Shown here one piece after another: positions 1 through 5,901 of a DNA stretch of 5,938 nt (position 1 is the first letter of the stretch; each line of letters opens with the position of its first letter). The position numbers and the translations under genes were made by a program. The notes below the pieces were generated by a model. That model did not search any database. It worked only from the letters and a program-made list of their open reading frames with translations, and had not been told where the DNA came from. The stretch is from a bacterium (GTDB lineage: Bacteria > NPL-UPA2 > JAGMAN01): NCBI GenBank assembly GCA_023130215.1, contig JAGMAN010000081.1, positions 1-5,938 on the forward strand, written 5' to 3'.

Positions 1-126
1 GGAGAAAGGTAACTTGGATGAGGTGGTTATCGCTCCCGAAGCAATGAATTTCAAGCTACTGCCCACTTCCTCTACCACTCCATAGCCAGTTACTGCCGTC
101 CCCGGGTCGATCCCTAATACTCGCAC
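1..126 (-). CDS. ruvC: Crossover junction endodeoxyribonuclease RuvC, N-terminal fragment (gene continues off the left edge)
   Basis: Only the first 42 codons are present. The protein opens with MRVLGIDPGTAVTGYG, the signature first strand of RuvC. Asp7 corresponds to the first of the acidic active-site residues that bind the catalytic magnesium ions in this RNase H-fold nuclease. RuvC is a dimer that cuts four-way Holliday junctions made during recombination, working with the RuvAB branch-migration motor in the cytoplasm. The start is GTG at 126-124, chosen because it puts the conserved Asp at residue 7 as in E. coli RuvC. A GGGG run at 143-140 may act as ribosome binding site but lies rather far away (13 nt). 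The start is only 5 nt after the yebC stop, so translation is probably coupled. yebC-ruvC adjacency is common in bacteria, and ruvA/ruvB may follow outside the window. The identification is secure; the rest of the gene cannot be judged. Confidence 0.95.
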   Translation of the reverse strand, partial: MRVLGIDPGTAVTGYGVVEEVGSSLKFIASGAITTSSKLPFS

Positions 127-131
127 TCGGT

Positions 132-884
132 CTACTGCGCCCCTATCTTCTCCAGCATCTCATCCGGCACATCGAAATTGGCATAAACATGCTGGACATC
201 GTCGTGCTCTTCTAACATCTCTACCAGGCGGAGAACCTGGTCGGCTGCCTTACCTTCCACCTTCACTGTATTCTGGGGAAGCATAGTAATCTCAGCCAAA
301 TTATATTCTATGTTTGCTTTAGCTATCGCTTCTTTCACCTTTTGAAAACTGTTGACGCTGGAGGTAATGGCAAAGGCATCACCATCTTTCTTCAAGTCCT
401 CCGCTCCCGCCTCCAGGCTGATTTCCAGGAGTCTGTCCTCACTGCTTTTATCTTCGCTAACAGTAATTAAACCCTTCTTGTGAAACAACCAGGCTACACA
501 TCCGGATTCACCTAAGTGCCCTCCCCCCTTGGAAAACACATGCTTTATCTCGGAAGCCGTCCGGTTTCTGTTGTCGGTCATAACCTCTAACATCACAGCC
601 ACTCCCCCTGGCCCGTAACCTTCCATAATCATCTCTTCATAATGGGTGCCGGGAAGTTCCCCCGTCCCCTTCTTAATTGCTCTTTCGATTTTGTCTGACG
701 GCATATTGGCATCCCTGGCTGCCTGGATGGACGCTCTTAAGCGAGGGTTGGCTTCGGGATTCCCTCCTCCCTGCTTAGCCGCTACCGTTACCTCCCGAAT
801 CAATTTGCTGAAGAGTTTCCCTCGCTTGGAATCAACTAAGGCCTTTTTATGCTTAATCCCGGCCCACTTAGAATGCCCGGACAC
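132..884 (-). CDS. yebC: YebC/TACO1 family protein (translation factor / proposed transcriptional regulator)
   Basis: A 250-residue protein, the usual family length, matching YebC end to end. It begins MSGHSKWAGIKHKK. Family blocks follow in order: QGGGNPEANPRLR (38-50), NMPSDKIERAIKKGTGE (60-76), EGYGPGGVAV (88-97), TDNRNRT (103-109) and KGGGHLGESG (119-128). YebC proteins were long annotated as DNA-binding regulators, including at ruv genes. Newer work on YebC and mitochondrial TACO1 supports a ribosome role in relieving stalling, notably at proline runs. The start is GTG at 884-882. An in-frame TTG at 899 would add five residues (MREII), but GTG gives the canonical MSGHSKW start and has a strong GAGGGAG site (897-891) exactly 6 nt upstream. 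That site overlaps the TGA stop of the EF-G-like gene, leaving 11 nt between the two coding regions and suggesting coupled translation. ruvC follows after 5 nt. Family assignment is near certain; the in vivo role is known only by analogy. Confidence 0.96.
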   Translation of the reverse strand: MSGHSKWAGIKHKKALVDSKRGKLFSKLIREVTVAAKQGGGNPEANPRLRASIQAARDANMPSDKIERAIKKGTGELPGTHYEEMIMEGYGPGGVAVMLEVMTDNRNRTASEIKHVFSKGGGHLGESGCVAWLFHKKGLITVSEDKSSEDRLLEISLEAGAEDLKKDGDAFAITSSVNSFQKVKEAIAKANIEYNLAEITMLPQNTVKVEGKAADQVLRLVEMLEEHDDVQHVYANFDVPDEMLEKIGAQ

Positions 885-895
885 AATAATCTCCC

Positions 896-2965
896 TCAAT
901 GAGCTTCAGCAATTATCTTCTCGCTCACTCTCTGTGGCACCTCCTCATAGTGAGAGAACTTCATGGTATGCGCCCCCGTCCCCTTTGTTTTAGAACGAAG
1001 CTCCGTTGAATACCTATCCACTTCTGCCAGTGGCACCTGTGCTTTTATCAACTGCTTATTGCCCCTGGCTTCTATTCCCATAATCCTTCCCCTCCTACTA
1101 TTCAAATCTCCGGTAATATCACCCAGGTATTCATCCGGGATAACTACTTCCACTTCTATTATTGGCTCTAAGATAACAGGTTTAGCCTCGGACACTGCCT
1201 TCTTAAAAGCTAAGGAGCCGGCAATGTGGAAGGCTAAATCGGATGAATCCACCTGGTGGAATGTCCCATCATAGAGAGTAACCCTGACATTAGCAACAGG
1301 ATACCCGGCCAGGACTCCCTTTTGCATAGCCTCTCTTACTCCCTTCTCCACAGCCGGGACATATTTGGAGGGGATAGCTCCCCCCACGATTTTATTCACG
1401 AACTCAAATTCCTCTCCCCGGGAAAGTGGTTCTACTTCGAGCCAGACGTCGCCATACTGACCTCTGCCTCCCGACTGCCGTTTATATTTTCCCTGGACTT
1501 TGGTTGAACTGCGAATGGTCTCCCGGTAGGCCACCTTAGATTTCTCCACATCTACTTCAACCCCAAACTTATCCCTCAGCTCATCGATGATGATCTCCAA
1601 ATGCAGTTCGCCCATCCCTGAGATTATGGTCTGCCCCAACTCATGGTCCATACGCATCTCAAAGGTGAGGTCCTCTCCTTGAATCTTAGCCAGAGCAGCG
1701 GACAATTTCTCCTGATCCTTCTTCGTCCTCGGCTTAACAGCCAGGGAGAGCATCGGCCTGGGAAAACTCATTGTGGGGAGAATGATGGGATTTTTCCCAT
1801 CGCATAGTGTATCTCCGATAGCTGTCTCCTTGAGTTTGGCTACAGCGGCTAAGTCGCCCGGCTGAACCCCGGATACCTCCCCCCTCTCCTTCCCCTGCAT
1901 AAAAATTATCTGACCAATCCTCTCCTCAGTGCTCTTATTAGAATTATAGATGGTGGAGCCGGAAGAAAGTTTTCCGGAATAGACCCGGAAAAGGCTGAGC
2001 ACTCCCACGTGGGGTTCAAAAATCGTCTTAAAGACAAGGGCACTGAAAGGTGCATCTTGGTCAGGTTCCCTTCTCTCCTCTTCCTCTCCGGAGGAGCCCG
2101 GCCTCTTGCCGCAGACAGCCGGCCGCTCCAGCGGTGAAGGCAGATAATCAATAACTGCGCCTAAGAGGTCTTCGGCGCCCATACACCGGTAGGCGGAACC
2201 GCAAAGAACAGGGAAAATCTTTCCAGCCAAAACTGCGCTTCTAAGACCCTGCTTAATCTCCTCCTCCGAGAGGCTGCCATTCTCAAGATACCTCTCAAGG
2301 AGGTTATCATCGGTCTCGGCTGCTGCCTCCGTTAGTTTCTCCCCGTACTCCTTAGCCCTTTCCTCTAATTCTCCCGGGATTTCTTTCTCTTCCCTTCTGC
2401 CTTCACTGCCGTAAAAGTAAGCCTTCATTTTCACAAGGTCCACCATTCCCCGGAAACCATCTCCCTCCCCTGTTGGCAACTGGATGGGAACTACTTTCCT
2501 TCCCCACTCCTTCCTCATCGCCTCCAGGGTAGAATAGAAATTGGCATTCTCTTCATCCATCCTGTTGACGAAGATGAGCCGGGGCAAACCTTCCTCATGG
2601 ACATACTGCCAGACTCTCTCTGTTCCTACTTCAACTGCGCCCACAGATGAGACGACTACTACGGCCCCGTCAACTACCCTTAAGCTCCCTTTCACTTCAG
2701 CGATGAAGTCAGCATAGCCAGGAGTATCGATAATGTTGACCTTGTGCTCCCGCCACTCAGTATGGACCAGGGTAGAATCAATGCTTATTTTCCTCTTCAG
2801 CTCATCTGCGCCGTAGTCGCTTATTGTCGTTCCCTCATCTACCAGGCCTAACCTCTTGGTAGCACCTGAGGCAAAGAGAAGAGTTTCCACTAAGGAGGTC
2901 TTCCCCACCCCACCATGGGCAATAATGGCCACATCCCGCAACTTTTCGCACTTATATGCCTTCAT
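896..2965 (-). CDS. Elongation factor G-like translational GTPase (EF-G2 type paralogue)
   Basis: A 689-residue protein with full EF-G domain order: GTPase domain (about 8-280), beta-barrel domain II (about 305-395), domain III (about 403-480), domain IV (about 483-600) and domain V (about 601-685). P-loop AHGGVGKTS is at 16-24, switch II DTPGYADF at 80-87, G4 NRMD at 134-137 and G5 GSA at 256-258. Domain IV keeps GGRGQYG (499-505) and the tip His570 before VDSS; domain V has GDLNSRRG (619-626). Canonical EF-G has Asp in the P-loop, His in switch II and NKMD. Here these are Gly19, Tyr84 and NRMD, and switch I has KISI for GITI, typical of the EF-G-like (EF-G2) clade. Ribosome-dependent GTPase and translocase activity are therefore uncertain. 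An acidic, probably disordered insert at 287-304 precedes domain II. ATG at 2965 has GGAGG (2977-2973) 7 nt upstream. The location outside an rpsL-rpsG-tuf cluster, next to yebC, also argues against housekeeping FusA. Confidence 0.93.
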   Translation of the reverse strand: MKAYKCEKLRDVAIIAHGGVGKTSLVETLLFASGATKRLGLVDEGTTISDYGADELKRKISIDSTLVHTEWREHKVNIIDTPGYADFIAEVKGSLRVVDGAVVVVSSVGAVEVGTERVWQYVHEEGLPRLIFVNRMDEENANFYSTLEAMRKEWGRKVVPIQLPTGEGDGFRGMVDLVKMKAYFYGSEGRREEKEIPGELEERAKEYGEKLTEAAAETDDNLLERYLENGSLSEEEIKQGLRSAVLAGKIFPVLCGSAYRCMGAEDLLGAVIDYLPSPLERPAVCGKRPGSSGEEEERREPDQDAPFSALVFKTIFEPHVGVLSLFRVYSGKLSSGSTIYNSNKSTEERIGQIIFMQGKERGEVSGVQPGDLAAVAKLKETAIGDTLCDGKNPIILPTMSFPRPMLSLAVKPRTKKDQEKLSAALAKIQGEDLTFEMRMDHELGQTIISGMGELHLEIIIDELRDKFGVEVDVEKSKVAYRETIRSSTKVQGKYKRQSGGRGQYGDVWLEVEPLSRGEEFEFVNKIVGGAIPSKYVPAVEKGVREAMQKGVLAGYPVANVRVTLYDGTFHQVDSSDLAFHIAGSLAFKKAVSEAKPVILEPIIEVEVVIPDEYLGDITGDLNSRRGRIMGIEARGNKQLIKAQVPLAEVDRYSTELRSKTKGTGAHTMKFSHYEEVPQRVSEKIIAEAH

Positions 2966-2988
2966 CTACGATCCTCCAGCTAATTTAT

Positions 2989-3016
2989 ATTGTAGCACAA
3001 AAGGCCAATTCATCAA
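2989..3016 (-). promoter_or_regulatory. Sigma70-type extended -10 promoter for the EF-G-like/yebC/ruvC operon
   Basis: On the minus strand TTGATG (3016-3011) is followed after 16 nt by TACAAT (2994-2989). The -10 hexamer differs from consensus at one base and is preceded directly by TGC (2997-2995), an extended -10 element. The hexamer ends 23 nt before the EF-G-like ATG, so the leader would be short, containing little beyond the GGAGG ribosome binding site. It lies in the 101-nt gap after the dehydrogenase gene, consistent with independent transcription of the downstream block. It is inferred from sequence only; the spacer is 1 nt shorter than optimal. Confidence 0.6.
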
Positions 3017-3033
3017 ATTCAAATTTTTGCGGT

Positions 3034-3057
3034 GAAACAGCACTGCTTCGCTGTGTC
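3034..3057 (-). terminator. Hairpin 3' of the dehydrogenase gene, possible weak terminator
   Basis: On the minus strand GACACAGC (3057-3050) and GCTGTTTC (3041-3034) form an 8-bp stem with one C-T mismatch around an 8-nt loop, starting 9 nt after the dehydrogenase stop codon. No U-run follows directly (the next bases are ACCGC, then AAAAATTT), so it is not a textbook intrinsic terminator. It may instead stabilise the 3' end or assist Rho-dependent termination. It sits upstream of the promoter for the next operon, where a transcript boundary would be expected. Confidence 0.35.
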
Positions 3058-3066
3058 GAACATATT

Positions 3067-4323
3067 TTAATCCAGTTTTTCTCTTTCTGCAAACCTATAT
3101 AAACTTTTTTCTCTGCTCTTTTTCCATCTTCCTATCATTTCAAAAGCATCTCCAACAATATTGAGAATTTTTGTCTTTAATCCTTCATCAACGTTATCTC
3201 CCCAAATGGATTGCAGATTTAATAGGGCCTTCTGTCTGGTCAGACCTCTCTGATAAAGACCTGCGGCAATACCGAGAGCATATCTGCGGGGAGTTATTCC
3301 ACAGGTTAAAGCATTTCTCATCGTTCCCACAATCCTATCATCCCACCCAAGTTTTCTTTTGGGGTCTCTTATTATCCGGTCAACCAGATCGTAAAGAAAA
3401 GGGTTTACAATTCTGCGGCAAAGTTGTTCAGCCCACTTTTTATATCCCCTCTCTCGGGCAACTTCCTCGCCTGAATTTTTATATTTTCTTTTAAACCAGA
3501 AACCGGTTTCATTTAAAAGAGCATCAACGCCGATATATCCAAGGTCAGAATCATTACTATATTGTGACATCAATTTATAACCCTTCAGCTTTCCTATAAA
3601 TCCTAAAAGTGAATGAACGGCATTGTGGCCAAAAAGTTTCAGTTCTTCATAAAGCATAATATTATCTGCCGGAAAGAACTTATCAAAACAACTTTTGTAT
3701 CTATATTTTTTAGGGGTTTTCCTCTTTTCAATAATGATCTTGTCAAAATCCTCAACAAGAAGAGCATCTTTACTTTTTAATGTAATTTTTTTCAAACCAA
3801 GCTCATTTATAAGTGACTTATCAAAATGAGGGCCGCCCATTCTTTCTATAACAGTTTCAGAAAACTGTATAAATTCAGGTTTATTTTTTGGAAAAACAAG
3901 TCTTTCAAGCATTTTTCCTGCTCCAATCTGATTTTCAGATGCATAGACTGTAACAGGACTGCGCCTTTCCTTCAAACCTTCCCTTAATAATTCGGCCACC
4001 CCTGGTTTTTCGTAAAAAGAGGTTGAGGGAACAGCCGTGGCAATATCATTGGCAAGCTTTATGGCCTCAATAATTTTTTCTCGTTCCTGTTTTATGTTTG
4101 GATTATATATCTCAACGGGCCCGACACTTACATTTTCAATCCTGTCAAAATGGGCAATATTTATGCAGTAAAAGTTTTTGTTTTCCTTGATATTTTTTAT
4201 TTTTTCTTCATCAACCTCAACCAGGACGATCTCTGCTCCGCAGAGGCTGGCGTAGTATGCCCAGAGACCAAGTTGAATTGCTCCCGCGCCAATACCGACA
4301 AATATTTTCTCAGTTCCCATCAT
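3067..4323 (-). CDS. Long-chain mannitol-1-phosphate/altronate-type dehydrogenase (COG0246-like), substrate unassigned
   Basis: A 418-residue NAD(P)-dependent oxidoreductase of the polyol-specific long-chain dehydrogenase family (MtlD, UxuB, UxaB). The N-terminus is a Rossmann fold with GAGAIQLG (12-19, a GxGxxxxG pattern) and acidic Glu36/Asp38 after the second strand, suggesting NAD rather than NADP. ASENQIGAGK (128-137) corresponds to the family's ACEN segment. The C-terminal helical domain carries the catalytic K-x4-N-x2-H motif as Lys229, Asn234 and His237, followed by a GFIGKLKGYK stretch like that of MtlD; NPFLYDLVDR (307-316) and GIAAGLY (351-357) are further matches. It is longer than MtlD (about 380) and shorter than UxuB/UxaB (about 480). 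Its neighbour uxaE, 144 nt upstream on the same strand, suggests a fructuronate or tagaturonate reductase role, but mannitol-1-phosphate or another sugar acid or polyol remains possible. Candidate starts are TTG 4326, ATG 4323 and ATG 4320. ATG 4323 is preferred because a weak GGA lies 7 nt upstream. Base composition is AT-rich, unlike the EF-G block. Confidence 0.82.
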   Translation of the reverse strand: MMGTEKIFVGIGAGAIQLGLWAYYASLCGAEIVLVEVDEEKIKNIKENKNFYCINIAHFDRIENVSVGPVEIYNPNIKQEREKIIEAIKLANDIATAVPSTSFYEKPGVAELLREGLKERRSPVTVYASENQIGAGKMLERLVFPKNKPEFIQFSETVIERMGGPHFDKSLINELGLKKITLKSKDALLVEDFDKIIIEKRKTPKKYRYKSCFDKFFPADNIMLYEELKLFGHNAVHSLLGFIGKLKGYKLMSQYSNDSDLGYIGVDALLNETGFWFKRKYKNSGEEVARERGYKKWAEQLCRRIVNPFLYDLVDRIIRDPKRKLGWDDRIVGTMRNALTCGITPRRYALGIAAGLYQRGLTRQKALLNLQSIWGDNVDEGLKTKILNIVGDAFEMIGRWKKSREKSLYRFAEREKLD

Positions 4324-4361
4324 CAATTATTCCAAATCCCGTGAGAAATACCACTAACTGT

Positions 4362-4422
4362 AGAGTCATCCTAAGTGCTTCTCAAAGAAATCATCTTGGC
4401 TCGGCGCACTCATTTTGACTCT
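4362..4422. repeat. 61-bp nested inverted repeat in the uxaE-dehydrogenase spacer
   Basis: AGAGTCA (4362-4368) and TGACTCT (4416-4422) are perfect 7-bp inverted ends. Inside them, separated by exactly 5 nt on each side, AGTGC (4374-4378) and GCACT (4406-4410) form a second perfect inverted pair around a 27-nt centre. The arrangement would fold as outer stem, symmetric 5x5 internal loop, inner stem and large loop. It could be a small palindromic or MITE-like element, a processing site in the bicistronic RNA, or a terminator-like structure without a U-tract. I see no target-site duplication at its edges. It fills most of the 144-nt spacer; the remainder (4324-4361 and 4423-4451) shows nothing else beyond the weak ribosome binding site of the dehydrogenase. 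Confidence 0.5.
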
Positions 4423-4451
4423 TCAATTTCTGGTGGGTTGACGTAGTTATG

Positions 4452-4483
4452 AAAAGCTTCTGTTATCTTAAGATAGAAGTTTT
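4452..4483 (-). terminator. AT-rich hairpin spanning the uxaE stop codon, weak terminator candidate
   Basis: On the minus strand AAAACTTCT (4483-4475) pairs with AGAAGCTTTT (4461-4452) as a 9-bp stem with one bulged C, and the 3' arm ends in TTTT. The 13-nt loop contains the uxaE stop codon (4470-4468), and a perfect 12-bp palindrome, TATCTTAAGATA (4464-4475), occupies the centre. The stem is mostly A-T pairs, so stability is low, and ribosomes reading to the stop would disrupt it. It could cause partial termination between uxaE and the dehydrogenase. Confidence 0.3.
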
Positions 4484-5847
4484 AAATGTTCCTTCAAGTG
4501 TTCATCAAGTAATTCACGGTATCTTTCTTCATTCTCGTTTAAAATTTTATAAAATCTGTCTCTGAAATGGGTTCCAGAAAGAACAGAACCATAACTTATA
4601 TGGATAATCTGTCTCAAATTTTCATCGTTAAAAACTTCTTTTATATTCTCCTTCTTTATTTTTTTAAAATTTATCAATTCCGGATTTGCACAGACTTCAT
4701 AAGAGGATGAATTCTCCTGGAAATTTCCTATGGCAAGATTAAGAATCTCTAAGAAAAAATCAAAATCAGATTCTGCTATCAATTTTACTGCTTCAATCCA
4801 GCTTGTCCCTGAAGTCTTAACATGGAAATTCTCCCTTAAGATTTCTTTGAAGATTGGATATATCTTGAATTTATCACTTCCTGAATGGAGAGAAATTTTG
4901 TAAGGGCCGAACTTTTCTCTTATTCTTTGATGTATCCTTAGAGTCTCGGTGAATTCTTCCAGACCTCCCCTGTAATCAATTCCCTTCTCAAATCTACCAG
5001 GGAATCTAAGAGCCAGGCTATGAAAATCTATTTTTCTCCTTCGCAGTTCTTCCACAATAAAAATATGAGCAAGGGGTGTTGTTGGATAAGGTGTCTCATC
5101 AATGGAGACCTCAAAATCAAAAGAGGGGGCTTTGCTTTTCACCAGGTTATAACAATCCTCAACAAAATCAACCGCCTCCACATAAACTAAAATTATATCA
5201 GAGAGGTTTTTCTCATCAAACTCGAATCTGTTCTTCCATAGTTGGTAAACTTTCCCAAGATATGATTTTTCATATTTCTCAAATTTTTTATTCAATATAC
5301 TTTTCTTCTCTTCCTCGGTAATCTTTGATGGTTCTTTTATCTTGTCTGAGGGGTCAATGGTGAAAAATGTGAAGCCTGCTTCTATGGCCTCATCTAAGTG
5401 ATTTAAATCCCTAATGTGGTCTGCATCTGCTCCAAATCCTCTTTTATATCCTTCCTGAAAACAGCCCAGAATTGCAGAGTTTAATACCTCCTTGAAATTT
5501 CTCCCGGTTCTTTCAATTTCCCTTACAGACTGCTGGGCAAAAATGGGGAAGAAATCATAATCCTTCAATGCTCTGATATGACCGGCTGTTGCCAGACCAA
5601 TTCTATCACCAAATCCAAACGAGTTTTTCAGTCCACATGCCCTTGGCCTCAGGTACGAAAAATTTTCGCACAAAAGATTCGCTGTATCCTGATTGACAGG
5701 ATAAAATTTGAATTCCTCTTTACCAATGACCACGAATCTCTCTTCTTCCCTCTTTACCAAAAAACACCCTTTATCTCTGAAATTCCGAAAAGAGGAACTG
5801 TAGAGTTCAAATTCAGGGTATCTGGTTTTAAAGGATTCTAAATTCAT
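4468..5847 (-). CDS. uxaE: Tagaturonate/fructuronate epimerase (UxaE family)
   Basis: A 459-residue soluble protein that I recognise as the UxaE family, defined by the Thermotoga maritima enzyme that epimerises D-tagaturonate to D-fructuronate at C4. This joins the galacturonate and glucuronate branches of hexuronate catabolism. Matching blocks in order are SFGFGDRIGLATAGH (76-90), PIFAQQSVREIERTGR (101-116), FGADADH (138-144), FTIDPSD (162-168), FEVSIDET (245-252), a TTPLAHIFIVEELRRR stretch (256-271), ALRFPGRFEKGIDYRG (279-294), ISLHSGSDKF (318-327), HVKTSGTSW (342-350) and HISYGSVL (416-423). The family is reported as metal-dependent; Asp/His residues in these blocks (such as His144, Glu246, His321, His342) are plausible ligands or catalytic residues by inference. 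There is no signal peptide or membrane segment. ATG 5847 is the only good in-frame start, with GGAGG (5862-5858) 10 nt upstream. The dehydrogenase follows after 144 nt and is a likely pathway partner. Codon use is strongly AT-rich. Confidence 0.9.
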   Translation of the reverse strand: MNLESFKTRYPEFELYSSSFRNFRDKGCFLVKREEERFVVIGKEEFKFYPVNQDTANLLCENFSYLRPRACGLKNSFGFGDRIGLATAGHIRALKDYDFFPIFAQQSVREIERTGRNFKEVLNSAILGCFQEGYKRGFGADADHIRDLNHLDEAIEAGFTFFTIDPSDKIKEPSKITEEEKKSILNKKFEKYEKSYLGKVYQLWKNRFEFDEKNLSDIILVYVEAVDFVEDCYNLVKSKAPSFDFEVSIDETPYPTTPLAHIFIVEELRRRKIDFHSLALRFPGRFEKGIDYRGGLEEFTETLRIHQRIREKFGPYKISLHSGSDKFKIYPIFKEILRENFHVKTSGTSWIEAVKLIAESDFDFFLEILNLAIGNFQENSSSYEVCANPELINFKKIKKENIKEVFNDENLRQIIHISYGSVLSGTHFRDRFYKILNENEERYRELLDEHLKEHLKLLS

Positions 5848-5866
5848 CTTCCTGTTGCCTCCATCG

Positions 5867-5901
5867 CCAAGTCTATCACACCTTGGAGGGAGAAATCAAG
5901 G
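5867..5901 (-). promoter_or_regulatory. Two mutually exclusive small hairpins in the uxaE leader
   Basis: On the minus strand CCTTG (5901-5897) can pair with CAAGG (5885-5881), while the overlapping CCAAG (5886-5882) can pair with CTTGG (5871-5867). Both stems are 5 bp with 10-11 nt loops and share the same central segment, so only one can form at a time. The second ends 4 nt before the GGAGG ribosome binding site of uxaE. Such an arrangement could tune expression, but stems this short also arise by chance. Confidence 0.2.

Noticed and set aside
646-1507. Plus-strand open frames of 83-115 codons across the yebC and EF-G-like genes
   Set aside because: They overlap strongly conserved minus-strand genes, have no recognisable domains and arise from the antisense of G/C-rich codons.
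896-2965. Annotation as the housekeeping translocase FusA
   Set aside because: Switch II Tyr84, P-loop Gly19, NRMD in G4 and the yebC-ruvC neighbourhood fit an EF-G2-type paralogue better.
2966-3013. Small minus-strand frame MNWPFVLQYKLAGGS ending directly before the EF-G-like ATG, as a leader peptide
   Set aside because: Its ATG lies inside the -35 element of the proposed promoter, so the transcript would not include it.
3067-4323. Firm naming as MtlD (mannitol-1-phosphate 5-dehydrogenase) or UxuB
   Set aside because: The fold and K-x4-N-x2-H motif are shared by the whole superfamily, and the uxaE context points to hexuronates while the length and N-terminus point to MtlD. Substrate cannot be settled from sequence.
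4366-4413. Minus-strand frame MSAPSQDDFFEKHLG as a real small gene
   Set aside because: Only 15 codons, no clear ribosome binding site, and it lies wholly within the inverted repeat. It is better explained as part of that element.
5076-5841. Plus-strand open frames antisense to uxaE
   Set aside because: No domain or ribosome binding site, and they are fully covered by uxaE, which matches its family end to end.
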